A stretch of DNA of 64,000 nucleotides from Coriolopsis trogii (lineage: Eukaryota; Basidiomycota; Agaricomycetes; Polyporales; Polyporaceae), in assembly GCA_020543525.1 (NCBI GenBank), contig JAHYIO010000001.1, positions 310,001-374,000 on the forward strand. Direction: 5' to 3'. The position numbers were made by a program, and so were the translations under genes. Below are positions 1 through 13,489 of the stretch, piece after piece. The notes beneath the pieces were generated by a model, which was not told the origin of the DNA, searched no databases, and worked only from the letters and a program-made list of their open reading frames with translations. Position 1 is the stretch's first letter. Each line of letters starts with the position of its first letter.

Positions 1-474
1 ATCCTGAGCGGACTCGGGTGGGACGTCTGAGTCCCTCTTGCGCTTCTTCTTGTCCTTCTTGGACGAGCTCGGGTCCTCCACGGGCACACTTTCCTCCTCA
101 GTCTCGCGCTTGCGCTTCTTTTTCGACTTCTTCTCAGACGTGGACTCAACTGTTCGCGGTCCAGGACGCACGTTCAGCCCACATACCTCGCGTATCCTCT
201 GAGCTACCACGCACCGGGAACGTCTTCGTTCATCGCATCCTCCGTCTCCTCCGTCTCTACATCTGCCTTTTTCGACTTTTTCTTCTTCTCTTTTCTGGGC
301 TTCTCCTGGTCACCTGGGACAGCCTGTCAGTGTACGCACCAACCGCCGTCCGGTTTGGACATACACACCGCCCACGTCGGCCTCGAGCTTGTCCCGCTTC
401 GAGTGCTTCTGCTTACTTTTCTTCTCCTTTACAGATCCCTCGGCCGCATTTGCAGAAGCCAGTTCGGCAGTCAT
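1..474 (-). CDS. Lysine-rich nuclear-type protein, N-terminal part, runs off the window
   Basis: The minus-strand start codon at 474 begins MTAELASANAAEGS and leads into a Lys/Ser/Glu-rich stretch with repeated KKKSKK-like and KKDKKKRKR blocks. Two short introns fit GT-AG, one at about 325-368 and one at about 145-210, and joining their flanks keeps a single charged reading frame to the window edge. Such basic low-complexity N-termini are common in nucleolar and ribosome-biogenesis proteins, for example some DEAD-box helicases, but no catalytic domain lies inside the window, so the family is not named. The plus-strand open frames over the same stretch are anti-sense shadows of the lysine codons. 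Confidence 0.4.
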
Positions 475-1580
475 GTTTGGAAAGAGAGCAAGAGGGCAAC
501 GACGGGAAGCAGCAAGCTTAGGTGACACAGGACTCGGGACAACCAGTCCTCTCAAGTCCAAGTTTTCGCGATCGGCGATGGGATCTCAAGGGACCTGCAT
601 CTGAGATTGTCTTCCACGTGGCTGCATCGGTGTTTGGGCGCTACCGCAGCACACATCCTGCGAGAACCTACCGTGGTCAGTGGTCACGGTGTCTGGCTTC
701 TCGTGAAATGGGCGCACCTCTCCTCAGGTCTAGGGCAATATACATACAGCAACTCTCTCACAGCTTGAACGAGAGGATGCCGAGTCTGACATAGCTATCG
801 GCTATCCGGGCGACGACTGTTTTTTGGTGAGAGCTGAACCCAGATGATGTGCCACGACAAGCTTCAGAAGGCTGATCTGGAGCGCCATTTCTAGCAGGCC
901 CGGCTGGGGAGGAACACATCGACATAGGACGGGCCTGTTGCTGGTGGCCGTATTGAAACTAGCAGAATGAACCGACGAATTGCAGGCATTGCAGGACCCG
1001 ATGTCGAGTTGACTCGTCCTCATCTCGCCCAGTCCAGCTTCTCGACCAGCTGCACTTAACGGCAAGGCTCGCCGTTGGATGGCATTACAATGAAAATCTA
1101 ATGGCATGCCTGAGCGGTGTCGGAGAGTTTCTCACATCACTTCACATGGATGTCCCTTCGGTCATCCACACGGGACATGCATCATTCATACGGTAGTCTT
1201 CTCAAACTCAGACCTCTCGTCGAGCGATTTACGAGGGATCGTCTGCCATGGTAAGACAATCAGGCTCAGACACGTGTTCCCCGAAGGTTGTAGAACTGCT
1301 GATTACAGATATACACTAGGACATGAGCGGCGCCGAGAAGTCTTCTATCACAGGAACGATTGCTCTCTGTCGCTGTGGGGGGCAGCGCTGAGTACCACAA
1401 ACCTTGTACCTCGAGTTCCCGGAGCTTGTCTGCGCACGGACATGCCCTCTTCGCACGAACACGAGGCCACCCCTCGTGTTGTGCGGTCAAGGTGCAAGGT
1501 CCTTTGTTTCCCGTCTCCCAACTGTTCTCCCCCCATCATCCTCCCCAGTCGAACAACACTCAGTTAAACCACAGCCACAA
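475..1580. other. Intergenic region, divergent promoters
   Basis: About 1.1 kb between two divergent genes. Open frames on both strands are short and show no family features. It presumably holds the promoters of the lysine-rich gene and the giant helicase. A pyrimidine-rich stretch at about 1500-1575 directly precedes the helicase start codon. Confidence 0.4.
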
Positions 1581-4500
1581 ATGTCTCCTCCAATTTCTCC
1601 TATTGAAGTCAAAGCCAACAAGGCTCGCTCAAAGGGACGTGCTGTTGGGCAAGCTCTTCTCGCGCTACTCGACACGACGTCCCTTTGTAGCGAGTCCGCC
1701 GTTGAGTTGGCCATCAGCGATATTGACCGCCACCTCGCCGATCCGTCCACCGATCTTGGCGAGGCAATCACGGTCCTCGAGCGCGTGCCTTACCTCCTAG
1801 AGTTCACGCTGTGCAGTGAGTGCTCCCGCCTCTCTTCGCGCATTGACTCTCAGATTATCTTGCGTTATCGCGTAGCCGCTAGCGAGTACGCCTTCCGCAC
1901 CATGTCAAATGCAATAGTCGAGGGTGCTCCCTCCAGCGCTGAAGATTATCCCACTTCCCTTTTGAGCACTGTGTTGACCCGGATTCTCGACCGCCTGCTC
2001 GAAGATGGTCCTTCGGAGTTGACGGGCTACAAACGATCCTTCAACGAGACGTCGTCCGTCCTCGATGTCATCCGAGAACTCAGTGCGAATGACGCTCTCA
2101 CCGAGAGAGACGACGGTCCTCCCTCCCCTCGCGCCATGAGACGTAGACAGTCCATTGCTGCCCGTTCTGCCCGTTCCCCGGTCGACGTCAAAGCTATTCT
2201 CGAATATGGTGCGGAGGTCCCGCGAACGAAGGCTCAGGCGACGGCTCTTGCCTCTAGGGTCATCGCAGAGCAGCTCTCCCTCCTGAAGGTTTGTCCATGT
2301 CCACCCTTTCTCTCAGTGTATGGCTGAGTCGAAGACTTCGAACACAGGAGTATCTCTCCGCTCTGCGTAGCGACGGTGTGGCTATGCTGTACAAGAGAAA
2401 GTACCTCCCTCAGGTCTATGACTCCCCCAAGACACTTCGTATCGATACGCAGCCCACGGATCGAACCAGCTCAGCGCTCTACTTTGATAATATCGAATGC
2501 TTTGGACCGTGGCGCATCTCCATTTCCACGCGTGCCAGTAAGGACCTGAGGGCAGCTCGCAAAGAGGACGCCAAGCGATTCAAGATCATCTGCAACAAGA
2601 TCAAGTAAGCGGTTCGCGTTTTGCACGTCGGTATCGCTCATGAACATGCATGTGCTCCAGGGACCTGTCGCACGGGTACTTCACGCCAGACAACTACAAG
2701 ATGTTGCTGGGCGGGAGTGTAGACATTCCCATATACGAGGCCAAGATGACACGAGACTCGCGTTTGGTGGTGCGTCCTTGACCGTTGCGGACGAAGTTGC
2801 CGTCCATCCATCTGATATGTGCATATACCCATCTAGTATCACATACATCTCGAGCCTGACTGGGAGAGACAGGTATGTTGCAATTCAATGCCATGTTCGC
2901 AATCCGTAACGAACCGGACCCCTATCAGGTTGAAGAGCAAGGTTCGTCGACCGTCGTAGGGATCAGCCTCTAAGAAGCCTCATTTCCTGCTAGTCATACG
3001 CATATTGGGAGTGTACACCCACGCCCAGATCGATCAGAGATTCTGGGGATTTGTGAGCCAACAGCTCAGCTCACACGGCGGCTCCGAATATAGGAAGCGG
3101 TGAGCTATCACATATGAACCCTTGCTTTGCTCATCGTGAACGATTGGTGTCCGGCAGCTGTCTATTCCGAAACAAGCCGACAGGCGCAGACGGCACGGTG
3201 CTTCCTAAGACTTTCGATGCTTCCTTCGAACAGCGGCAAGAGGTCGCGCTGTCCCCTGCTTCCGCGGGGATGAAGAAGGAAGACATGGAGGAGGTACGTG
3301 CATTTACCTGGTGCTCTGGTATCCCAGGTTCATGACTTCTCCTTGCATAGCTGCATGCCCTTCTTGCGTAAGCCTGACATGTCGATTGCCACGCGATTCA
3401 GCTAACATGCCAATGGATTCATCAGCTTGGAGAAGTTTGTAACGTTTTCGCAGGTAAGACAGAATTGTCTTCAAGCGTTTTCATCTCTGACTCACTCCAA
3501 CGACCGTGATATAGGAATTCCTCAATAGTATGTATCTTGGCAGATGCATAGAGGCAGTTCACTGACGATTGCCCTACCAGGTATACTTGCCGATCAGGAT
3601 GTGGCGCATGTCTTCAATCTTTCGTCAGTCCGTCCAATTGCACTTGGGGTGCGCAGTACTGATTTCGCTCAGTGCACACGAGCAAGAAGTGATGGCGCAC
3701 CCATCCTCATGCTTTGTTATCGGTATGTCTATGCCATTCTCGGGCAGCAAGATGCCGTCACTGACATATCGACACTCGCATTGGCCATATGGCAGGGCGA
3801 AGTGGAACGGGGTGCGTCAGACCTCAGCCACGTCCTTGCGAGTCACTAAGCGCACGATCTAGGAAAACGACGACCATGCTGTTCAAGATGCTCGCCAAGG
3901 AGCGCTCCTGGGCAGAGCGCTTTCAAGCGTCCATGGGCAAGCCCCGACAGCTCTTCGTCACACAGGCTCAGCTGCTCGTGCAAAAGGTCAAGGAGTACTA
4001 CGAGGACCTCACACACTCGTTCGAGACTGCTGCTCTCTCCCCGAAGGAGCTCAAGCGACTCGCGTCGGAGTCGAGTGGGCGTTCGAAACGACACACCGCG
4101 CTGCTCCTCAACGCCGACGAGGAACTCAAGTGGGACTCCTCTTTGCCCAGACGTTACGGCGCGCTCACGGACGCCGACTTTCCGCTCTTCATAACGTATA
4201 ATCATGTGAGTGGTCTCTTTACCCTTACCGGTCATCCTATTGCTGATCCGATGAGGGCCGGGGTAGCTGTGTCGTCTGCTCGAGGGAGAGTTCCGCCATA
4301 TACTCGAGACGGAGCAGAGTGGCGCTTCCAAGGCGACGGTTTTGCGCGACATCCTACAGCTGCGGCCTGGGAAGACCATAGCCAGACGCCACCGAATGAG
4401 TTTGGAAGACGCACGGGGGAATTTCATCGACTATGACACGTTTCGTGACAAGTATTGGTCGCAATACGCTGATACGGTTGCCGACATGAGTATGTGCATT

Positions 4501-7500
4501 CCGTTGATGGCTGGTTCACGATCTTCGTACTCATTCTCCGCTCCAGCGCCCGAGCTCGTGTTCGGAGAGTTCATGGGTGTGTACCAGGCCTTCGTTCGGG
4601 TGTCGTAGATAGCACTGACAGACATCCTACAATTCGAGGCGTCATCAAGGGCTCAGAGAAAGCACTCAAGAGCGAGAAGGGCTATTTGGACAGAGAAGCG
4701 TATCGGAATGGCCGCCGACGCTCGCAAGCGACATCCCCGGAGCAACGCGATATCATCTATAACCTGTTCGAAGCCTACTCTTGCAACAAGAGGGCAAACG
4801 GCCAGTACGATGCGGCTGACAGGTATGCATATAGGCACCATCAGTGGCAACCCGATAGAAATTTACGAGTCTGGGTGATCATATCTGATGTCGTGCCCGC
4901 AGAACAAGAATACTCATCAAATGCTTGGAGTCGTATGGCGTGCCGGGTCGTGCGCTTACATTCATGTGCGTGATGGCCGTTTTGGTGATCATTGCTTGAG
5001 GATGCGAGTGCATGCTTTGCATAGATACGTCGACGAGGTGCAGGACAACCTGCTCATTGACGCTCTGGGTAAGTCTGTGAACCTGACTGCTCTCCGAGGC
5101 TCGTCGCTCATGCCAGCCCCCATACCAGTGTTACGCAAGTTGTGCTCGAACCCTCATGGCATGTTCTGGGCCGGAGACACGGCACAGACGATCTCAGCTG
5201 GCAGCGCATTCAGGTTCACAGAGCTTAGAGCGCTCATGTACGACATCAACGAGGTGCGTCCAGGCAATTCACACATGTGGCCATACGGAAGCTGACTCGT
5301 ATTCACAATGGTGTAGGACGACGCGCTTGCCAAGCGCGAGCAGGCTCAGATCTTCCAGCTCGCGACGAACTATCGATCGCATGCGGGCATCGTCGATTGC
5401 GCGTATTCAGTAACCGAGATCTTGACCAAGTACTGGCCCGACTCCATCGACAAACTGCCTGCGGAGAAGGGAATCACCGCGGGCGCGAAGCCGATCTTCT
5501 TCAGCAACGAAGACGGGGCACAGCTCCGAGCTGCGCTCTTCACAGACAAGTAAGGGTTGCTATGACCGGGGATCACTTTTAGCCGGTCTATGTCCGGAGT
5601 AAAGCTCATTACTCACCGTTTGTTTATTGGTAGCGCTAATGGTGGCGGGATGATCGAGTTTGGTGCAAAACAATGTAAGTTGTACCGCGCGTGAAGTATG
5701 GCGGTGTGATGGCACCGTCTGGATGGGGACCCACGATGGCGATTACAGGTATTCTAGTCCGCAATGACGCTGCGCGGAAGCGGTTGGAAGAGGAGATCGG
5801 AGATGTTGGCCTGGTCTTGTATGTATCTCGAACATCGTGCTAGTGTAATGATTTTGACTGACCAATTGGACGATATAGGACGATCTACGAAAGCAAAGGA
5901 CTCGAATTCGACGATGTATGGCCTCGTAGGTGAACCTGACCCAGTTACTATGGCTAACGACTAGCGCGGTATAGGTGTTACTGTACAATTTCTTCCAAGA
6001 ATCTATGGTCGAAGAGTCGCGCTGGGCTGTCATCTTGAATGAAGTATCCGGATGTTTCGCCCCGCAATTCGACGAAGGCAAGCATACTGGAGTATCGAGG
6101 GAGGTGTGTGCTTTGCTTCCTCACTAGGATTGAGTCAGCAGTACACTCCTCTCACTTGTCGAACAGCTCAAGCACCTCTACGTGGCGATCACGAGGGCGA
6201 GGATGAACCTTTGGATAGCAGACTCCTCCCCGAAAGCGGGTCCCATACTCGTGAGGATTTCTCCGTTCTGCGCCCGGAGCAATGACTGACCGAGACGTAG
6301 CGCTATTGGCAGTTTAAGGGTCTCATACAGATACATAGGCCAGGCGACCCTCTCCCCACTGGCGGTCTGGCGAAGAAGTCGGGTAAGGACGAATGGGCCG
6401 AGGCAGCGCGGTCGCTTTTCGGCAAAGGACAGTATGCGGAAGCAGTGCGTGGCTTTGCGCGTGCGGGCCTGGAGCACGAAAGACAGGTCGCCCTCGCCTA
6501 TCTCCTCCGAAGTCAGGCTCTCTCTACTGCTATGAACGCGCGATCAGAACCTTCCAAAGCTTCGAAGGCGCTTGCATTTACTCAGGCGGCTCAAGCCTTC
6601 ATGGTGGCAGCACCGGACGCGACCGTGGAGAAGGAGCGACTGGCGTACTACCGCATCGCGGGCGAGTGCTTTGCGCGGGCCGGAGACGATCGCAAGGCGG
6701 GCGCCGTGTACCGCTTGGCCGAACAGTACACGCTCGCCGCTCAACATTTCCGTAAAGCTGGAAGCTTCGACGACGCTGTCGAGATTGTCACTGCCCACGA
6801 CGTGGATCATGAAGTGGCGGAGAGCATCCGGGACGTGTCAAAATTGCACTACGTTAGGGAGAACAAGGTTGAGTAAGTAGAGGAGCATGCTAATAGTGAG
6901 CAACACGCACTGAACCCACCACCCGCAGGAAAGCCCTCAAGTTGAAGCTGTTTGAGGATGACGACAATGCGTTGGAGTACATGGACGACTACGGTCTCGA
7001 TGACTCTCGCGCTATCTTCCTGGAAAAGCGCGGCAGATACGCGGAGGCCGCCGAATGCTGTCTCGCAGATGGGGACCGCAACGAGGCTATCCGGTTGTTC
7101 GTCCGAGACCGTGCAACACGACAATCGACTATCAGGGCAGTCGACTGCATCTTGGACGTTCTCTGGACGTGTTTGTCGTTGGGCACCCCCGAGGAGAATT
7201 GGAATGACCCTATAATCCCCGAGTTGCTAGGTCAGGTAGAGCTCCTGGACTGTAGCGTTTTGGGAGCGGATGCCCTGTATGAGGTCTGTCGCAATGTTTG
7301 TCATCTACGCATATCTACTCATTGTTTCCCGCAGCTCAAGATGTTCCAAGCCGTCTACGCGGATGACGTCTCGAAGCTGTGCGAACTTGGGGACGTACTG
7401 TTCGATCAGGGCAACCTTGCAGGTACAGTGCTATGCCTCGATCAGGTGTTCTCGCACACACTCGACGACATGGAGGCGTATGGCCTGTCGGACATAGCAG

Positions 7501-10213
7501 AACGGTTCCGGTCATTCCTCAAGCTGGCCCGATCACTGCAACGCTTATCGTGCGATCCAGACCCTTGCAGCAACGATGCGATCCAGAAGCTCTTTGCTTT
7601 CAAGATCTCGAACGAGGAGATGTACTCTGTATCTCACCGCAGTCATCTCTTCGCGCTCTGCGAAGGAGGCAAAGTCGTAGGCACCCAGCCTACCGGTGAT
7701 GGTGGCCTGCTGGTCCCCCGCTGGGAACTCGAGCGCAGCATCAGGTCAAAGCTCAGTGGCCGTCTCAAAGGCCATGTCGAGTATCAAAATGAAATGTGCC
7801 ACAACTTGCGGTCTCTCCAACCTTGTCTTTTGTTTGCAGTCCACCACATCTGCCCCAAGCGCGAATGCAAGAGCCTGCATGTCGACGCTGAGGACGTGGT
7901 GCCGACGTACAATATCCTCGTTCGCATTCATGTACTACAGATAATGATCTTCCATACGCTCTTCGCAACGGACGTGCCTTTTAGCAAGCTTGCACACCAG
8001 CAGAGGTGAGTTTTACATATACATTCGACTTGGACCCCGCATGATTGACATACGCACCACCAGGGCTTGGCTCCGTAGGCTATACGAAGCCATCTTTCCA
8101 CCGCATCCCCGCCTCGGCTCACTCCACATCTTGTCACCAACTTCAATACCCGAGTTGCAGCAACCTGAGGGGCGACGTATAATAACAACATGGGTACGCG
8201 ACTTCTTGAACAGGATAAACCCCATAGAGGATACGCCAAGGATAGCCTTCCTCGTCAACCTGATGAGGGCCACTCGGTTGGCTATACTGTTCGATCGTCA
8301 CAACGCAGGGGGAAATCTCCACCGTATTCCTTGTGCACTGCGGTTCGAGAAGCCTCGGGCCCTTATCCGGCATGGCGAGCGGTACATAGTTGACGATTTG
8401 ATTGCGGTGATGTGTTGCAACTATCCAGGTGCGCTCGACAGGGGCGTCCGTTTCATGAAGTACGTGTTCTTGCGATCCCATAACTTCTGAGCATCAGCTG
8501 ACTGCTGGCGAACGCTCCTGGCTTGGATCATACAGTCATGTTTTGCAGGCCCGGGTGGACATTGACATCAGCGTCCTATGCGATTTCATGGATCGTCTAT
8601 GCGGTACGATCCTTGTGGCTTCATACCTCAAGTGGTCGGGCTCCCTGCACGGTTTGGTCCTCCCGAGGAGCTGGCTGGCCTGGATTGTTGGCGATTTGGG
8701 CCGTTTGAACAACATGCGGGTTGAGCAGGCAACGCGGTATCTCGCTCATTTGAGCCAGCTGTTGCAACGCATATACACTGGCCTCAAAGCAGGTACGTAA
8801 AACTTTGCTCGTCAGGCGGCATACTCAAACCGGTATTTCCATGTACAGGTCATTTACTTGTCGGGAACTCTGGTCTATCCCCGCGAACTAGCAAGCTCAC
8901 GCGTATATCATTCATGCAAAGAATGTGAGCTCAGATTCTCCGTGATGTCTTGGGCGACTCACCAGCACCTGGTTCTAATCATGTTTTCTACTCAGCCTCA
9001 ACAATTTGTGTATATGTACGTTCTCGGATCGAGTCTTTTAGATGTATTTGAACTTATAATGTGAACGATAGGGGGCCAGAACCGCCAATTGCATACGCCC
9101 ACGATCCGGAGCGAGATTATGAGACTGGTCCACTTAGCAGGATCGACTCCCCCCGTCGACGAGGACATGCACGCAATGGCGCGACGGTGTGTGTCTCCCC
9201 ATTGCGTCAGTTCTCATTCTCCTGGCACTGATCATAGCAACATCATGGGTAGATACTTTGACTGCACGCGCTGGGAAGACCTAGCTCGTATGACCATCGG
9301 CACCGTCTATGCTCACGATGTCGATGGATTAGTTCAATTATGCCACCTCCCGCGTCAGGTCCTGGCACCGTCCTCCCTGCCCGTGCAGCCTATTAGGTAT
9401 TGGAAGCATGAAGAGATTGGGCTTGCTTTGGGCGTAGGACATGTTGGTTTGCTTTCGTCGGACTCGGACCGTGGGTGCCATATGGATACGGACGAAGGCG
9501 CGCAGTGGACCGTTGTACCCGCCCTGCAGCACCAACCCGGAGTTACAAGTGCTACTGACACGACGAACGAAGACGAGGACGAGGAACCTAGTACGCGCCC
9601 AGAGTTCACATGCGCAGAGGAGCGGGCGGCGAGCAGGATCATCACCGTCTACCGGAAGTACCTCGAGCGTAAGGCCGCCGAAAAGGACGCTATGACGGAG
9701 ATGAGGATCCGCTTCTTCGCGGAGTACGAAGCTCATGCGACAGGTGTTGAGTGGTTGAACCGCGGTTATCGTCATCTCTTCTGCCGCATCGTCCCGCGCC
9801 TGGTGCTCTCCCTGGAGTGTCTCAAGGATTATTTGCACCAGGCAAAAGCCGTGTTGAAGGCTGCAATCCGAGCTGCGGCCCACGAAGACCTCGAAGATGT
9901 TCAAGCGACCATGGACGAAGTCTCGTGAGTGTGCATCTTTCCAATGCCGAGAGGCCGGGCAGCTGAGGAAGTATCTTCTGCCGGCTGCGTTATTAGGCGT
10001 TCGTTCAAGGAGGTCCACCGGCTGCACAAGGCTCTCCTCCCGACTGCTTCGATCCATAGAATGTGCGACTTGAAGACGCTGGCTGCGCACGCTCGGGCGA
10101 TCCACTTTCTGCATTCCCAGGTGGAGGCAAAAAGAGGCCAGGGCTTCCTGTGGCGAGTGGACGTGCAGTTAGCTATGTCGATGTTGTCAAGATCTGCCAT
10201 GTTTTACTCATAG
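1581..10213 (+). CDS. Giant UvrD/TRANK1-like superfamily 1 helicase with TPR-like C-terminus
   Basis: A multi-exon gene with many short introns. The N-terminal domain (from MSPPISPIEV at 1581) lacks obvious motifs. Helicase motifs then follow in order: Walker A RRSGTGKTTT, split by a 51-nt intron at 3812-3862; Walker B/motif II DEVQDN near 5035; motif III GDTAQTISAG near 5180; motif IV NYRSHAG near 5370; motif V ESKGLEFDDV near 5900; motif VI YVAITRAR near 6185. From about 6390 to the end the protein is helical and TPR-like (units such as FGKGQYAEAVRGFARAG), ending with a charged segment and the last exon at about 9999-10213. This arrangement is that of fungal relatives of TRANK1, large UvrD-like proteins of unknown physiological role; nucleic-acid translocation is inferred from the motifs. 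A paralogue lies at 43508-52381. Start is the first ATG of the coding frame; a few small exons between 2900 and 3800 are less certain. Confidence 0.85.
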
Positions 10214-10925
10214 GCGAGCGCGGTGGGTTCTACGGCGCCGTGGTGGCATGTGTGGACGGCTGTCACTGCACCTTGGAATATTGAACGACTGAATGTCTGT
10301 TTTGCCATCCTATCGAATCAACCAGTCACGCATTTGGATCATCCGATATGGCTCATCGCTCTCTGCAAAGTAGTGATGCGAGAGTGAATGGAGACAGGCT
10401 GAGAGGAGTGATCAGGAGCTTTGGTTGATTCTAGTGTGAGGGGCGTGCAAAAGGCCACTAGGAAGTGGGCATATAGCTATAGCTGTCGTAAACCCGCCAT
10501 CGTGCGCGTGTAAGCCATAGAGAGCTGGACAATGTGTCGACGCGACTTGAAGAGGCTCAAGTCAAATGGCAGTCGTGCTTTATCAGTGCTCTGAGTGTTA
10601 GTGAGTGGGCGGCGGGATGAGCTCGTACCCAGCCTTGCCAACCTCATGCATTGTTCCTGGCAGCGAGTGTGTGAGTATGTAACATCACTATGAGAGGGCC
10701 TGAGCATGCACCTATCCATCGAACAGCCGGACGATGAGGAACTCGAATGCATCTATACGGGAGCATGATGATACACCCCGATTCCTCACGCAGGTGCTAG
10801 ATAGAAACATAAAGGTTATGATCTAGTCCAGCGTCGCGCTATGGTCTAGAACAGGCGCCCATGCACCAGACCTTGCAGATTCCAACTCCGACATCTATGA
10901 CATTCGAGCATAAATCCCTTACGGA
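10214..10925. other. Intergenic region with a short LINE-like relic
   Basis: No gene is seen. Positions 10746-10798 closely match 33423-33475 (shared core GATACACCCCGATTCCTCAC), where the sequence continues into the 3' end of a LINE coding region. The adjoining GGAACTCGAA...GCATC...ATACG piece at about 10738-10760 recurs at about 32791-32812. This is an old repeat relic next to the outer transposon's insertion site. Confidence 0.4.
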
Positions 10926-10927
10926 TA

Positions 10928-10955
10928 AGGTAGGCCCAAAGCAGATTCGACCACT
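10928..10955 (+). repeat. Left terminal inverted repeat of outer transposon
   Basis: 28 bases identical, in reverse complement, to 27637-27664. It starts AGGTAGGCCC and ends CGACCACT. A TA dinucleotide precedes it. Confidence 0.88.
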
Positions 10956-10974
10956 TCACGTGATTATCACGTGA
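10956..10974. promoter_or_regulatory. Two TCACGTGA palindromes just inside the left end
   Basis: TCACGTGA occurs at 10956-10963 and again at 10967-10974, separated by TTA and immediately adjacent to the left inverted repeat. Each contains CACGTG, the core site of bHLH factors. The other end has decayed similar words (TGTCAC, GTGACATCAC) at about 21233-21252. These could be transposase-binding subterminal repeats or a borrowed host factor site; this is inferred from position only. Confidence 0.4.
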
Positions 10975-12947
10975 TGCAGACTGTCACTCTGAATATCACT
11001 TGTATTTCAATAGCGCTCGATATGTGTCAATAAGTGTAAATCAAGTAGCTACTCAGTATGGAAATGTTATGTTCCATAGACAAGACGACTGCTCTCCCTG
11101 CTCCTGCTGTCTGCGCGCACTCCGATCTCAGCCTCCGCTGTCCTGTCCATGAGCTCTGGTCGCAAACGGGGCCTCTCGCAGTCCTTTGCGGACATAAGAA
11201 ACAACCTCCGGCGAAGAATCACCCAACTGCTCCCAAGCTTCGACAGGCATGAGAACCCCGGAGGCTCGGGCTCCGAGGAGATCTCTCGGGCGGACAAGGA
11301 GAACATTGTGAGTTTGCTGCATTGAGCCGGCTAAGCATATTACTTACTATTTGATTCAGCCTGAAGGTTCAGGTGTAGAGACTAGATTGAGGCGCACACC
11401 AACTCCAACGGAGCCAGGCTTTGCAGCACTTGTACAGCGCCGGTTCAGCAGCACATTTCAAGAGATTTCGACACCCACCTGGTCAGCACCTCCTTCTGAT
11501 TCTCGAGGCACTCCCACGTCCTGTCAAGATGTGTCAATTTCTGTTCCATCTCTCGGCCCTACACACGGTCCCATCCGGTCTGAGACAGCTTCCCGGCATG
11601 GCTGGCCTCAATCGGGTCCTGTCGCAAGGGTGCCGGGTATGGCTCCAACACCTGAAGACCTGTGGGTTCCTCCGCCAGACAGGGAGGTTGCGCGCACCGC
11701 GCTCCGTGATCTCAGAGCCCTTCTCGAGCCTCGCAACCCGTCCGGAAAGCGTCGTGTACCCTTTGCAGGGACGGATATGCTGCGCGAGCGGATGGAGATG
11801 ATGAAGCTCTTCTTGTACCACTATGCCTCCTTTAGGTTGGAATGGATAGAGGCATCAGTGCTGGCAGCAGATGTGAACGACCGCGGGGCTTACCTGGCCA
11901 AGCAACTCTGGAAATGGACTCGCAACTTCATTGCCGACCGACACGTTCTTCCCATTGCTATTCCGAACACATGGACCAAATCCCCGCTAGAAGACGAAGC
12001 GTTGGAGCAGGATATCTCGGCGCACCTGCAGAGTATTGGGAAGAATGTCCGTGCTCTCGACATCATTGAATTCCTATCAAGAGCGGATATTCAGGAGAAG
12101 CACGCGCTCACGGACACGGTCAGCCTTGCCACGGCCCAGGCATGGATGCACGATCTTGGTTTCCGATGGAAGAAGGCTCCGAATGGTCAATTTGTCGATG
12201 GGCATGAGCGCGAGGATGTCGTTCGCTACCGACAGAATGTCTTCCTTCCCACCCTGGCTGCTCTCCGTCCGCGACTCCGTCAGTACACAGCAGAAGGCCA
12301 TGAATACACACCTCCATTGCTCAGTCTCCCTCCTGCTCCGCTCTCTCCACCCATCTCCATTCCTTTCGAGCCCTCTGCCTGCGATTCACAAGCTCCTGCG
12401 GCCCCTGTGCAACGTGCTCGTATTCTGTGGCATGACGAATCAATCTTCTATGCCAATGATCGCCGGACCACCCGGTGGACCCACAAAGATGAGAAGGCAG
12501 TCCCCCGGGCAAAGGGCGAGGGTGTATCGATGATGATATCGGACTTCTTTAGTGCAGAGGATGGTTGGTTGAGGTCGGAGGACGGGAAAGAGGCTGTGCG
12601 GCGTCTGTTCCGTCCAGGAAAGAATCAAGATGGCTATTTTAACAGTGACGATGTCATCGAGCAATTCTGTCTCGCTGCACAGATCTCCCGAGCGCGCTGG
12701 CCCCATGAACACATCGTCTTTGTCGTTGACAACGCCCCGACTCACCAGAAGCGAGCTCCCGATGCGCTGTCTGCCCGCCAGATGCCGAAGAACCCATCGC
12801 GCAATTTCGGCATTGACGTTAGTGTTACGGACGAGAATGGCAAGCCTGTTCACAGCCCCGACGGCAAGGTGCAGAAGAAGCGCATCCGCATGACTGACAC
12901 AACACTCGAGAATGGTGCCGTCCAGGCTCTCTATTTCCCTGATGACC

Positions 12948-12979
12948 ATCATCAGGAAAATCCCTGAATGCGACTTAGA
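12948..12979 (+). repeat. Left terminal inverted repeat of Plavaka-like element
   Basis: Matches the reverse complement of 20431-20462 at 27 of 32 bases. The in-frame stop of the truncated host transposase (12965-12967) lies within it. Confidence 0.8.
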
Positions 12980-13489
12980 TATAATTGTATATCATAAGAG
13001 CTAATTAATAGGAGTAGAGGATTAGTTCTAATTGTATTATCCCCCCCTCGGCGATAGCTGATATTAGATCAATTGAGAACTATTATAGAGCAATCCGGGC
13101 TACCTGCATGCAATAGTCAGGCTAATGAGCGTTCATAATCGGACAATAGCGTGGCAGAAACAACGATTATCATTGCTACTATTCTACCTCTCACGATGAT
13201 AAGAGAGTGTCGTAAATGTAAACGAACGTCATACTATATGATACTATAGAAGCATTTAATTAGTGTGTGTAGTATCAGCAGCAATAAGGCGCGAAACATC
13301 AAAAGGTCGAGTAATGATAAGAGACATGAACAACAATTAGGCATAGGGTGTGTAACTGAGTGGGGAGGATGCAAGGGACAGGCATGGTCATGGTATCTAC
13401 TCATCAGGGATGGCATCATAGTTCGTGAGGCTGACATGATTGACCGCAGTTGTGCGCGCCACACATGTACGACTGTAAAGAGCACACAA

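Noticed and set aside
18..521. 167-residue plus-strand open frame
   Set aside because: Antisense to Lys/Glu-rich codons of the minus-strand gene; composition (Ser/Arg/Leu) is what that antisense predicts.
1106..1567. Open frames upstream of the first helicase
   Set aside because: No family features, mixed composition, and they end just before the helicase start; more likely leader sequence.
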